Positions 1 through 9,224 of a stretch of DNA of 64,000 bases are shown here, in pieces. The first letter of the stretch is position 1, and the number at the start of each line of letters is the position of its first letter. The notes under the pieces were generated by a model. The model was not told the origin of the DNA and made no database searches. It worked only from the letters and a program-made list of their open reading frames with translations. Origin of the DNA: Petrolisthes cinctipes (Eukaryota; Arthropoda; Malacostraca; Decapoda; Porcellanidae); NCBI GenBank assembly GCA_033782935.1, contig JAWQEG010000289.1, positions 82,501 through 146,500 on the forward strand. The letters are read 5' to 3'. The translations under genes were made by a program, and so were the position numbers.

Positions 1-57
1 CACTTTGTCTGTGCCAGAATTGAGAGTTGTGTGGTGACCAGAGACCCTGGACATATT

Positions 58-306
58 GAGGCGTCTATTTGCATAACGGGATAAACACCACCTCTGGTGA
101 AATTGAGTTAGCACTGTCTTCCCCCCTAGTAAACATCTACAATTTACTTGGTGAAGTCCATATCCCCTTTTGGAGTTTCTAATAAGGCTTAAAATGAAGT
201 ATAAATAGAGAGACTATAACCTTTTGTGCACAGATGTTAAACTTTAAACCCATTTTTCTTAAAACTTGAGTTGTGTCGCTTATCTCGTTATGCAAATAGA
301 TGCTTC
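58..306. mobile_element. 249-bp MITE, copy 1
   Basis: The ends are inverted: the left end begins GAGGCGTCTATTTGCATAAC and the reverse complement of the right end begins GAAGCATCTATTTGCATAAC. The element is flanked by ATATT on both sides (53-57 and 307-311), a possible 5-bp target duplication. A second copy in opposite orientation lies at 46510-46758 and matches along its whole length. It has no coding capacity. The superfamily is not identified. Confidence 0.75.
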
Positions 307-510
307 ATATTTTTTGTGTTAGCCAGAGATCCTGGAAGTGTTACAGTACGGAGTGTGTCAAAACCCACTTGTAAATAGTGTAAATATATGTACATTTTGG
401 GTTCACCGTGTTTATCATATCCTTTGTACTATCGATCCCCTGACAGTTGGGAGGAAAAAAAAAAAAAAAAAAGACGACCATAATAGGTTCTCTCCTTAAC
501 CCATTCAGTG

Positions 511-537
511 GTGTCGACTCAGGGGGTGAGTCGACAC
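511..537. repeat. perfect subterminal hairpin of the piggyBac element
   Basis: GTGTCGACTCA (511-521) and TGAGTCGACAC (527-537) are perfect 11-bp inverted arms around a GGGGG loop. They lie just inside the putative left terminus. Internal inverted repeats near the tips are known from piggyBac elements and bind transposase; that role here is inference. Confidence 0.7.
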
Positions 538-727
538 TGTGCGTACGTGTGGTGTTTGCGACTCATATACTCAGCCCACGTCGTTCTTTACTTCCCATTT
601 CATAACATACGCACAAATCTAATCTACAATCTGCCAAGTATTTGTTTATTCACTGGTTGTATTTTTACAATTAGTTTCGCATGTTTATAATAGCAGGGTG
701 TAATGATTTTCAAGAGTATGAAAGTAT

Positions 728-947
728 ATGAATGCTGTACGACAACTGCGGCCTACGGGACCCCGGGCTGCCTACGGCAGCAATTACATAACCGCCAGGC
801 GGCCAGTCACCACCATGAGTCAACCAGTACCGGGTACATCAGGTTTCGTCCAGCATACTTCTGGTGACTTTTACGAGCTCCATGGAGACAGAGATTCCAT
901 GGATGAAGATTTTGACTCTTCAGGTGTTACTGGAGAGAATATAGACG
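728..947 (+). CDS. piggyBac transposase, putative exon 1
   Basis: An ATG at 728 opens 73 codons that end in an acidic stretch (HGDRDSMDEDFDSSGVTG). The exon closes at 947 before GTAAGA, a good splice donor, and leaves one base of a codon (phase 1). The next block, beginning at 2739, accepts phase 1 and keeps the frame. PiggyBac transposases commonly have acidic, poorly conserved N-termini, so homology gives little help. The start is the first ATG in frame; an internal ATG (MSQPVPG) could also serve. Exon status rests on splice signals and phase, not on transcript data. Confidence 0.45.
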
Positions 948-1476
948 GTAAGAGTTTATTACAAGTTTTAATTTGATATTAAAAGTATCGGTATTGTTTG
1001 GGTTAGAATGTGGAAATATTTAGCAAACCATCATGCATTGTATATCTGTATTATTTTATAGATTTTTTTTTTGGCTCAAACAGTATACAGGTGTTCAGTG
1101 ACGTATGACTGCAGCTTACACTTGTGATCTATCATGTAATTCGTTATAAAACCTTGCGAATACCCTAGGAGGGAGAGGCTGGTGCCAGTTGGCGCCAAAA
1201 GGCAAAAACAAAATTGATTATGACGCTTGGGTTGTAAGTTAGCCATAAAACTAACCATGGGATATTCTTTATAATAGTCTAATAATAATAATCAACTTCG
1301 GTTTGCAACATATACTATATTGAATACGGCATTTCTCGAGACCTAACCTAAGTGACACTTGGCAATTATTGCCATGGTAGACTCTGGAGGGAATTTTTTA
1401 AGTTAGGAAAGGCATATGATCGACTCACACACTTCAAATGTTATGGTCTGAAGTGCACTCATTCTTCTTAGCACCC

Positions 1477-1700
1477 ACGTACAGTCTGTCAATGATGCAC
1501 GTACCCCACCCTCGTTCAGTTACTCACAGTTTTAGCTGGTAAAATCTGGAATAGAAAGCAGGGGTATCTTACAGCAGATATTAGATGGACCAATCACAAT
1601 TACTGTAAGATAACCCTGCTTACTACTCCAGATTTTACCAGCTAAAACTGCGAGTAACTGAGCGAGGGTAGGGTACGTACATCATTGACAGACTGTACGT
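1477..1700. mobile_element. fold-back MITE with ~100-bp arms
   Basis: Sequence from 1477 (ACGTACAGTCTGTCAATGAT) is repeated inverted up to 1700 (ATCATTGACAGACTGTACGT). The arms are about 100 bp each, with only a few mismatches and a short loop around 1580-1600. There is no ORF. It is most simply a non-autonomous fold-back transposon inserted in the intron of the piggyBac gene. Confidence 0.75.
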
Positions 1701-1823
1701 GTTTTAGACACCTTGCACCTACGTCATCAGCGTCGTCTGCTAAGCAGTGCAGACAAAAGTCTGTGAGATGGGGAATACGCGTGTAACTGGAGGAAGTGCA
1801 GTGACCAGCAGAGCTAATTCATA

Positions 1824-2015
1824 ATGGTTTACTCGTGTGTGGCGGTCGGATGCACAAATAGGAAGAAACCAGGATGCACGCTGTCTTTTTATCGATTCTC
1901 AAGTAATACACATGAAAAACATGTGGATTGTTGCAGTGAAGAGAGAAAACTGGCAGCCAACTGCGAATATTATAGGCTATGCAGTCAACATTTTATCTCG
2001 GGTGCTTACTGTTGA
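1824..2015 (+). pseudogene. THAP-type zinc finger exon, frame broken twice
   Basis: The opening frame has the start of a THAP domain: C5-x4-C10, an arginine, and FYRF. It closes with C53-x2-H56 followed by F (LCSQHF), giving the C2CH zinc ligands. The conserved middle (W, AVKRENWQPT) lies in the next frame, at about 1915-1965. So one frame change after the NTH near 1912 and a compensating change before EYYRLC are needed to align the whole domain. THAP domains bind DNA and occur in P-element-related transposases and in host proteins. The exon sits in the first intron of the piggyBac gene on the same strand and is probably a relic of another transposon. Sequencing error is an alternative explanation for the shifts. 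Confidence 0.7.
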
Positions 2016-2738
2016 AAAGAGTACTTTATTATGTATAGAGACCTTTATTTAGGATTAGAAGGAGTAGTTTGAGACTGAATAAGAATTTTATTTCATTCAG
2101 AATTTACTAGAGTGTAGTAGTAGGACCTATCATTAATTTTAACATTCTTGAAGTTAGTGATGAAAGCCAATGAAATATTGATGGGGCTAGTTCTAATAGG
2201 TAGTTAGCTACTCAGTACACTTGGGTATTCTGTGATGTCAGTGCTACAAATGGCCCTATTTAAAGGTCAACTTCAGCTTCTGTCAGTGGGGCAGGAAAGT
2301 TCTAATAATTAATAATATAGAATACCTCCTGACTCTAAGTGACACTACTCACGAATTACAATGATGATTCTTCACCAAATGAGTTGTGGGAGTTACGAAA
2401 TACGATAGCAGTATGGTTTTATCCTACATAGCCTAACTGACGAGCACACCAGCCACTCCTTCCTCCCTCGATTTATGTAAAATCATTGCTTGTAAAGTTG
2501 ATCTATTTTCCTCTATTCTTGTATTGGTGTGTACTGAAGATGGGTGGTGGTGTGCAATGAATGTGTTCCAACACTGTTACTAAAATTATCACCCATTTTC
2601 TGACTATGGTACACTATAGACAGACAGGTTTCTGCTCGTCCATTCTCCTGTATAATGTTCAGAAAATTTTATTTCAGTGTTGTTCATCAAAAGATAGTAA
2701 AATCTGATCATTTACATATGTATATCTTCCACCAACAG

Positions 2739-3128
2739 TTGGCCATGATTATCAAGGAAGAAGAGAAGTGAAGCGAAGACGGCTTGAAGCTATAGACCTG
2801 GATCATGACATATCCATACCAGAAAGTTTATCTATCTATATACAGGGTATTGTTGAATTTTGTGATATGTCTACAGGGGACAAGACCAGTAGCCAGCAGT
2901 CCAGCGACATGGGAGATAGGAGGACAATCCCCAGGGCTGTACAGAAAAGGAGGGCAGACAGACAGACTGACAGAAAGAAAATATACAAGACATTTAGACG
3001 GACAGTGAGACACAATGACAGAACACCTGTCACAGGAGTGGAAGACAGTGGGAGCGAAGGTAGTGCAGGGACTTTAGAGACGTTAGACAGCCAGGATCAC
3101 CACATATCTATAGCTGAAAGTGACAGTG
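2739..3128 (+). CDS. piggyBac transposase, exon block 2/3
   Basis: It follows an acceptor (CCACCAACAG) and ends before GTAAGT, with phase 1 on both sides; the 390 nt are fully open. It is low-complexity and charged: a basic patch (VKRRRLEAIDLDHD), then a segment rich in Q, R and S. The part from about 2868 to 3125 is similar to the start of the terminal exon at 5066 (shared SSxxxDRRTxxRxVQK and the RQTD region), and each unit is preceded by AG. The block therefore appears to contain two ancestral exons, now contiguous or separated by a small intron around 2843-2867. Function is unknown apart from being the N-terminal region of the transposase. Confidence 0.45.
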
Positions 3129-3649
3129 GTAAGTACTTCATCAAAATAGTTTATCAACTTTACTTGAACCTCACAGGCTCACACTTCACATCTGTTCAGT
3201 ATTTGAATTTTAACAAAAGCATATTACTTTAAAAAAAAAAAGTATCTCTACAATATTCTTTTTCCATTTTTATTTAGAATACCATTATTGTTATGGTGAA
3301 TGCCATTCATCTATTTACTTTATATACTGTAAGCTATATTTTCTTTCAGAATTTTATTCAGAAAACCAAATTACCACTAGTGTATCATTATATACCAGAT
3401 ATATTGTATTATATATTGTTTAGAATTATTGTAGTTTTGTACTCTATGCTAAATTTTGATGAGTAATATCCTCATATACTCATTCTCAAACCGCGGATGT
3501 GGATGTTGCTTGCATTGCTAATGCAGATGTGGATATGGATATTTATGCACTGCCAATGTGGATTTTTTTTTATAATGTGGATATCTGATACTTCTCTGTA
3601 TATACACACATATACACATAGCCTATCTATAAATATGTATGCATATATT

Positions 3650-5038
3650 CTATCTATCTATCAATCTATAGCTCTGATGCCTAGTTCTCTCAGAGAACTC
3701 CCTCCAAGAGGTTGGCCACAGCAGAAGAGTCTCCAGTTTTCCCAGTGCCGGCACTCCCTCTTTACTCCTCATATACTCCCACTCTGTTCTGCCATCAGAC
3801 CAGTGGTCTGCTTCTCACACCGGGTCGCATTTTCCCGAAGTTTAACTGGGTATGTGCCATAGGAGAAATTAGAGCCAATCACAGCCCGAGTTGACTTCTC
3901 GTTGTGCCAGACGTTCCCCACTCATGAGAGAGAGAGAATATATATATGTATATATATTATAAAAGAGAGGATAGAGAATTACTACTATACATAGGAAAAG
4001 AGAATAGAGCGTCACTACTAATAACAATGCAGAAGAACAAAAATGTATGACACCAAAGAGGTGCTGATGTACAGGCGAAATCGCACTGCAGAGATTCCAT
4101 TTTACCATATTAAACATCTTCATTTTGCACCACGTCCATTTCTTTCTTATCTTCTAATCTAATTTCTCAAATGAAATATACCCTAACATACTTACATGAA
4201 TGCTTCATAGGATAAATTAAAACCAATCCACTTGAGTGTATAGTTTCTTTGGTTAGCCAATCAAACAATCCCCTCACTCTTTCCTCTTGATAATTATTAT
4301 AAAATACTCCATGGCTTCTTCCTCTTTCCTTGTGTGCGTATGCGTGTTTATTTTAATGCAAATAAATCATTTGGTTCGTGAGTGTGATTATGGTAAATTA
4401 CAGTATTTGGTTCTTATACATTTTTCTGAAAATATTGTACAAGGAGACTCGTCTTGGTAGAACGAACACTCTCTTTCTCTCTCATGAGGGGCTCTACGTT
4501 AATTTTAGCACGTTTGTATCATAGTAGTAATTAATTCCCTATCCTCTCTTTTATAATCTATCTATTTATCTATATTTCTATCTTCTCTCTTATCTCGTTC
4601 TACACTCTCTCTCTCTCTCTCTCTCTCTTTTCTCTTCTCTTCTCTCTCTTTCGAATGAGTTGTACTGTACGTCTGGCACACCGAGAAGTATACTCGGGCT
4701 GTGATTAGCTCTAATTTCTCCTATGGGACATACCCAGTTATAGTTCGGGAAAATGCCACCGGGTCCCACAACTTTACTGCCATAAACCTACTTTGCAAAC
4801 TCCACACCTTGCTTTCTCTCCACATGTCCTAACCACCTCAATGTACAGTTTAGGCTTCACCCTTTCAGCCACTCCACACTCAATATCAAAAGTCTTCTCA
4901 CTTATACCACGTCTCTCGTACACACACTCATTACTTTCTCCATCCCACCTGGTAAGGACACATGCTTCTCTCAGCTAACTCATTTCCACAGCACCTATTC
5001 TAGACTGGTGAGCTCTATTCCATGTCCACATATACACC
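3650..5038 (-). mobile_element. RTE-like LINE 3' fragment, split by a TIR element
   Basis: On the plus strand it starts with TATCTATCTATCAATCTATA and continues as a diverged copy of the sequence at 32700-33180 (the antisense C-terminal coding region and 3' end of the LINE). Homology runs 3650-3826, is interrupted by 3827-4756, and resumes at 4766 up to about 5038. The (TATC)n tail marks the LINE 3' end, so the LINE is on the minus strand. It is heavily 5'-truncated and lies within the last intron of the piggyBac gene. Confidence 0.75.
3827..4756. mobile_element. 930-bp Mutator-like non-autonomous element
   Basis: It has long terminal inverted repeats of about 95 bp: the left end starts GCATTTTCCCGAAGTTTAAC and the right end reverse complemented starts GCATTTTCCCGAACTATAAC. 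The repeats remain similar through GCCAGACGT. It is flanked by CACCGGGTC at 3818-3826 and 4757-4765, a perfect 9-bp target duplication. Long TIRs with 9-bp duplications are typical of Mutator-like elements. The interior has GA- and CT-rich microsatellite and no transposase. Confidence 0.8.
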
Positions 5039-5065
5039 TTATGATAATTAGAGCTATGTCGGTAG

Positions 5066-6717
5066 GTGAGGAGACTATTAGCCAGGAGTCCAGCACCAGT
5101 AGGGATAGGAGGACAAGTGCCAGGACTGTACAGAAGGGAAGCACACACAGGCAGACTGACATTAACACTTCCAAACCAACAGCCAGAAGGACGCCAGACA
5201 GTTCATGGAGTAATACACCATTCTCACCTACACTTTTTTCATTTGATGAAGATGTAGGATTAAGTGATTCATTTAGTGTGTCTGAAGATTCAAGTGAGTT
5301 AGACTATTTCCTAGAATTTTTCACTCATCATCTTATTGACAGGACTGTAATGGAGACCAATAATTACCACGACTTTCTAATGACCACTCAAACATTTCCA
5401 CCACACAGTAGACTGCACAAATGGAAACCAACTGACAGAAAAGAAATGTATATGTTTTTATGTGTTGTAATGTCCATGGCCCATGTTAAAAAACACAGAA
5501 TGAAAGACTACTGGACCAAAAGTATACCAACTGCAACACCAGCTTTTTCAGACATGATGACTCAAGACAGATTTTTTTCTTTGTTAAGACATCTACATTT
5601 TAGTGACAGTAGAGAACATGTACCTGGTAACAAATTACAGAAGGTCAAATGGGTTGTGGATTACCTAAGAAATAAGTTCACATCAAATTTAAAACCATTT
5701 CAGGACTTATGTATAGATGAATCTCTACTTCTTTGGAGAGGCAGGTTGGCTTTTCGACAGTATATGCCCCAGAAACGTAATAGATTTGGCTTAACATTTT
5801 TTGTTTTGTGTGATGTAGAAACTGGGTGTATTTTGGATTTTATTGTATACACTGGCACAGGTACTGATATTGAAATTGAAAAAGAACTTGGGTATTCTGG
5901 TTCTGTTGTAAAAAAATTACTGGCACCAAATTTAGATAAAGGACACAATTTGTATGTTGACAGTTGGTACACAAGTCCTAAATTATTCAAGTACTTACAA
6001 AGTAGAAAGACAGGAGCATGTGGCACAGTGAGGTCAGACAGGAAGTTGATGCCTGTACTGCCTAATGTGAAGCGTGGTGAAGAGGTTTCCTACCACAAAG
6101 ATGATATGTTGTGTGTAAAATGGTGTGACAAACGTGTAGTCCATATGTTAACAACATTGCACAGCAACACATTGGTCGACACAGATAAGAAAGATCGTGC
6201 TTCTGGAGCTTCCATCAAAAAACCTGCCCGTGTGGTGGAATATACTCAGAAAATGAGACTTGTTGACAAGGCAGATATGCTTATCAGTAGTGTGCAGTGT
6301 GTCAGGAAAACCCTAAAATGGTACAAGAAACTATTTATTCATCTGCTTGACATGTGCATACTAAATTCATATTATATGTACCTTGTAAAAACTGGAAAGA
6401 AACCTCCATTGCTAGATTTCAGCTTGTCAGTAATTACACAAATGATAGTAAGATTTGGTAGACCCACACATACAGCAAGGCCAGGAAGATCGTCAACTGC
6501 ATTGACAAACCCAATTAGGTTATCAGCACGACACTTTCCTAGTGCAGTTCCTTCAACACCAACAAATCCTCGGCCACGAAGGAAGTGTCATGTGTGTAGA
6601 CACACAATCAGAAGGGAGAAGAGGCGTCAGAACACCCACTGGATGTGTGAGGATTGTGGTGTAGCATTGTGTTTTCCACAATGTTTTAAAGAATATCACA
6701 CTAGAATACATTTTTAG
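5066..6717 (+). CDS. piggyBac transposase, catalytic exon
   Basis: This exon holds the DNA-binding and cut-and-paste integration core of a PGBD-type transposase, which excises and inserts at TTAA. The frame is open from 5008 to 6717 (569 codons); the acceptor AG at 5064-5065 makes 5066 the likely exon start, phase 1. Numbering from 5008, the catalytic aspartates are D237 (LCIDES), D318 (LYVDSW) and D420 (RLVDKAD, with D423). A C-terminal cysteine-rich domain has C527-x2-C530, C547-x2-C550, C555, C559, H564 and H568. No stop or frameshift interrupts it. Joined to 728-947 and 2739-3128 it gives 2262 nt, an exact multiple of three, or 753 residues. It is the best-preserved DNA transposase here, and activity cannot be excluded. 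Orthology to a domesticated PGBD gene is possible but unlikely, given the flanking termini. Confidence 0.9.
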
Positions 6718-7064
6718 AAATATTGATATGTGTGAGTGTGTGTGTGTGTGTATTGGAGGGGTATGTGATTTGCATGGAGGTAAATGAGGTGTGTGTGTAT
6801 ATGACCCGAGGAGAGAATATTCCCCATCTCTCCACAGCCTCCACCTTTCATCCCTTCTTCCCTATTCACTCTCTCCCTCTTGTTTTTTTCCTCATTTTCC
6901 CCTCCCTACCCTGCTCCACATTTCCTCTCCCTTCTTGCTTTTGCCCCCACCTTACATATATCACTAATTTTGTCTATGTTTTGGTTTACCTGAAGAAGGG
7001 CCGAAACATTGTATGGTACTGTACAGTAGTAATTATTACATTTTTCATAACTCATTTTCTTGTT

Positions 7065-7225
7065 TTACGGTTGGCAAGAAAAAGGATCAATATTATTGCA
7101 TTATTTATAACATATTTCTTTGTTGTACAGTGGGACAGTATAGAGATCAATATTATTGCATTATTTACAGTGGGACAGTATAGAGATCAATATTATTGCA
7201 TTATTTATAACATATTTCCTTAATT
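7065..7225. repeat. short tandem repeat in the piggyBac 3' region
   Basis: The phrase GATCAATATTATTGCATTAT occurs three times, twice preceded by GGGACAGTATAGA and twice followed by AACATATTTC. It lies about 350 bp after the transposase stop, where subterminal repeats of a DNA transposon would be expected. Confidence 0.6.
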
Positions 7226-7407
7226 TGCAGGTGGAGAGAAAAGTGATAAAATTATTGTATTATGTACAGGTACGGTATATGCATGCATACAGTATATTGT
7301 ACTGTAAATAAATCTTTGATTATCATTCTGTTTTTCCCAAACCATCAAGTAATCTTTAGAAGCTTTTCATTTTTGTAAATGTAGAGTAATCAATTTCGAT
7401 TCATCGG

Positions 7408-7409
<2 letters not shown>

Positions 7410-7470
<61 letters not shown>
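7410..7470. repeat. (TA)n microsatellite
   Basis: About 30 TA dinucleotides without interruption, inside the 3' part of the piggyBac element. Confidence 0.95.
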
Positions 7471-7472
<2 letters not shown>

Positions 7473-8060
7473 GATAAGAAACAAAGATAAGGGTAGTGTT
7501 TAGTATGGACGAAAGGAGAGAAAAATAGACGGTGTGAAATGGATGACAAAGGTTTTCTCAAAGGTACCGTGGACTGAGGAAGAATAGGCTACTCCAAGTT
7601 AGTGGGACGAGTCAGAGACTGGCAGGGAAGCACCATCGAACCAGTACATATTCATTCCACCCTTAGGTGTCAAGTAATTCTCTAAGAGATAACCGAAGAC
7701 GAGAGTATTTATAAAATTAGTGTTCCCGAAGGGAGAAAGAAATGGATATTACGAAGTGGAGAGGTGTGAGTTTGTGACCACACTGCCAGGGCCGCCAGGC
7801 ATGTTAACATCGTACGTCTGGCAGAGGCGAGCGGACCACTATGTTCTAAATGATGGCAGAAAATTCTGCTTCTTTTAGCCTTATTTGTGGTAAAACAATA
7901 CTTTCAGATTATATCTTCGTACTTATAAGACCCATAAAAGTACAATAAAAATTATTAGAGCAATAAGAAGCCCCTAAATGAGCTTAAATTAATTAATAAT
8001 TTTTCAAAATATAGACTACAGCAGCATCGATCATACTCGCAGATTAAACTAATGAAAGGG

Positions 8061-8250
8061 TTAAACACTAGGAGAGGGGTTCAGGGGGGTGCGGTAGTAG
8101 GGGACAGAATCATAATTTACTTCCATTATTAAAATGGTTATTCTTTACATTGGTCTTAAACACTATGGGAGGGGTTCAGGGGGGTGCGGTAGTAGGGGAC
8201 AGAATCATAATTTATTTCCATTATTAAAATGGTTATTCTTTACATTGATC
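8061..8250. repeat. two tandem 95-bp units
   Basis: The units 8061-8155 and 8156-8250 are nearly identical. Each starts TTAAACACTA, carries GGGGTGCGGTAGTAGGGGAC, and is followed by an AT-rich tail. The G-rich core resembles the GC-skewed minisatellite at 30828-32215, so they may share ancestry. The array begins exactly at the TTAA that flanks the putative piggyBac right end. Confidence 0.85.
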
Positions 8251-8686
8251 TTAAACACTATACTGTAGCTAAAACATTATACAATTAAAATACGCTAAAT
8301 CTAACATTGATATAGAAAACCAATATCTAGTAGTAAAACAAATATCAGAACAATAAAAGATAATTAAAACAATATGCAGATAAAAGCTTAAAGAAAACAA
8401 TAATGAATCCATAAAACTAGGTAAAATGACCTAGGTCGACATGTAGTAAAAATAATGAAATTAAATAGATTCAATCGAACATTCATTACTAGAACAATTT
8501 GCAATTAAAGCTTAAAGAAGACACTAAAAATTAAAAAATTAAAATAATAAGATAAAATAATGAAGCAATAAAACTAGGTAAAATCACATGGAGTAAAATT
8601 TAACGGTAACTTGGGAAGCATACTAACTTTTATTTATTTATCTAGCCATAATAATTAATAATAAAATAATACACATATATACAATA

Positions 8687-8689
<3 letters not shown>
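8251..8689. other. AT-rich intergenic sequence
   Basis: Very AT-rich with many A runs. I see no reading frame, repeat or termini. Confidence 0.6.
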
Positions 8690-8729
<40 letters not shown>

Positions 8730-9095
8730 CAATAATACACACACACACATACATACAATAATACACACACACACATGTATATTTATACATACACGTACAT
8801 ACATATATATATACAATAATACACACACATACAATAATACACACATACATACATACATACATAAATACACACATACACAATAATACACACACACACACAT
8901 ATAAACAATAACACACACACATACACAATAATACACACACACACACATACATAATAATACACACACACACACACACACATACATAATAATACACACACAC
9001 ACATAAAATAATAAACACATACATACATAAATACACACACACACATACACAATAACACACACACACACAATAACATATATATATACACGCACACA
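8690..9095. repeat. CA-rich compound microsatellite
   Basis: About 400 bp of (CA)n runs broken by CATA and AATAATA phrases. The long minus-strand frames (tyrosine, valine and cysteine repeats) are simple translations of the repeat and are not genes. Confidence 0.95.
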
Positions 9096-9224
9096 CACAC
9101 GTACTAACCACGTGGTAATCAGGAGGTACAGCAGGACACGTACACCCACCACCACGGCTGGATGGACACTGACGCTTCCACTGTCTCCGAGACTCCGAGA
9201 CTCCGATACCTTTAAGGCTTTATC

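Larger units (their letters stand above)
948..2738 (+). other. putative intron 1 of the piggyBac gene
   Basis: It begins GTAAGA and ends CCACCAACAG. It contains a fold-back MITE (1477-1700) and a broken THAP-domain exon (1824-2015). The rest (948-1476 and 2016-2738) is AT-rich, with no coding signal that I can recognise. Confidence 0.4.
3129..5065 (+). other. putative last intron of the piggyBac gene, full of insertions
   Basis: It begins GTAAGT and ends GTCGGTAG. It holds a LINE 3' fragment (3650-5038) that is split by a 930-bp TIR element (3827-4756). The LINE ends about 27 bp before the acceptor, so the original polypyrimidine tract and branch site may be lost. 3129-3650 is AT-rich with no recognised feature. 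Confidence 0.4.
496..8064 (+). mobile_element. candidate piggyBac element, TTAA to TTAA
   Basis: A TTAA at 496-499 is followed by CCCATTCAGTGGTGTCGACT. The sequence before the TTAA at 8061-8064, reverse complemented, reads CCCTTTCATTAGTTTAATCT; 13 of these 20 positions agree. PiggyBac elements are known to duplicate TTAA and to have ends beginning CCY. The interval encloses a complete piggyBac transposase with introns (728-6717). It is long for the family because its introns contain nested insertions at 1477-1700, 1824-2015 and 3650-5038. The boundaries are inferred from short, imperfect termini, so the catalytic gene is much more certain than the ends. Confidence 0.5.

Noticed and set aside
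728..976. Independent small host gene
   Set aside because: It has a splice donor at 948 and joins in phase to piggyBac blocks; no other support for an independent gene.
7795..7830. Alternative piggyBac right end at the TTAA in CATGTTAACATC
   Set aside because: The adjacent bases do not start CCY on the inward strand, whereas 8051-8064 gives GGG-TTAA with similarity to the left end.
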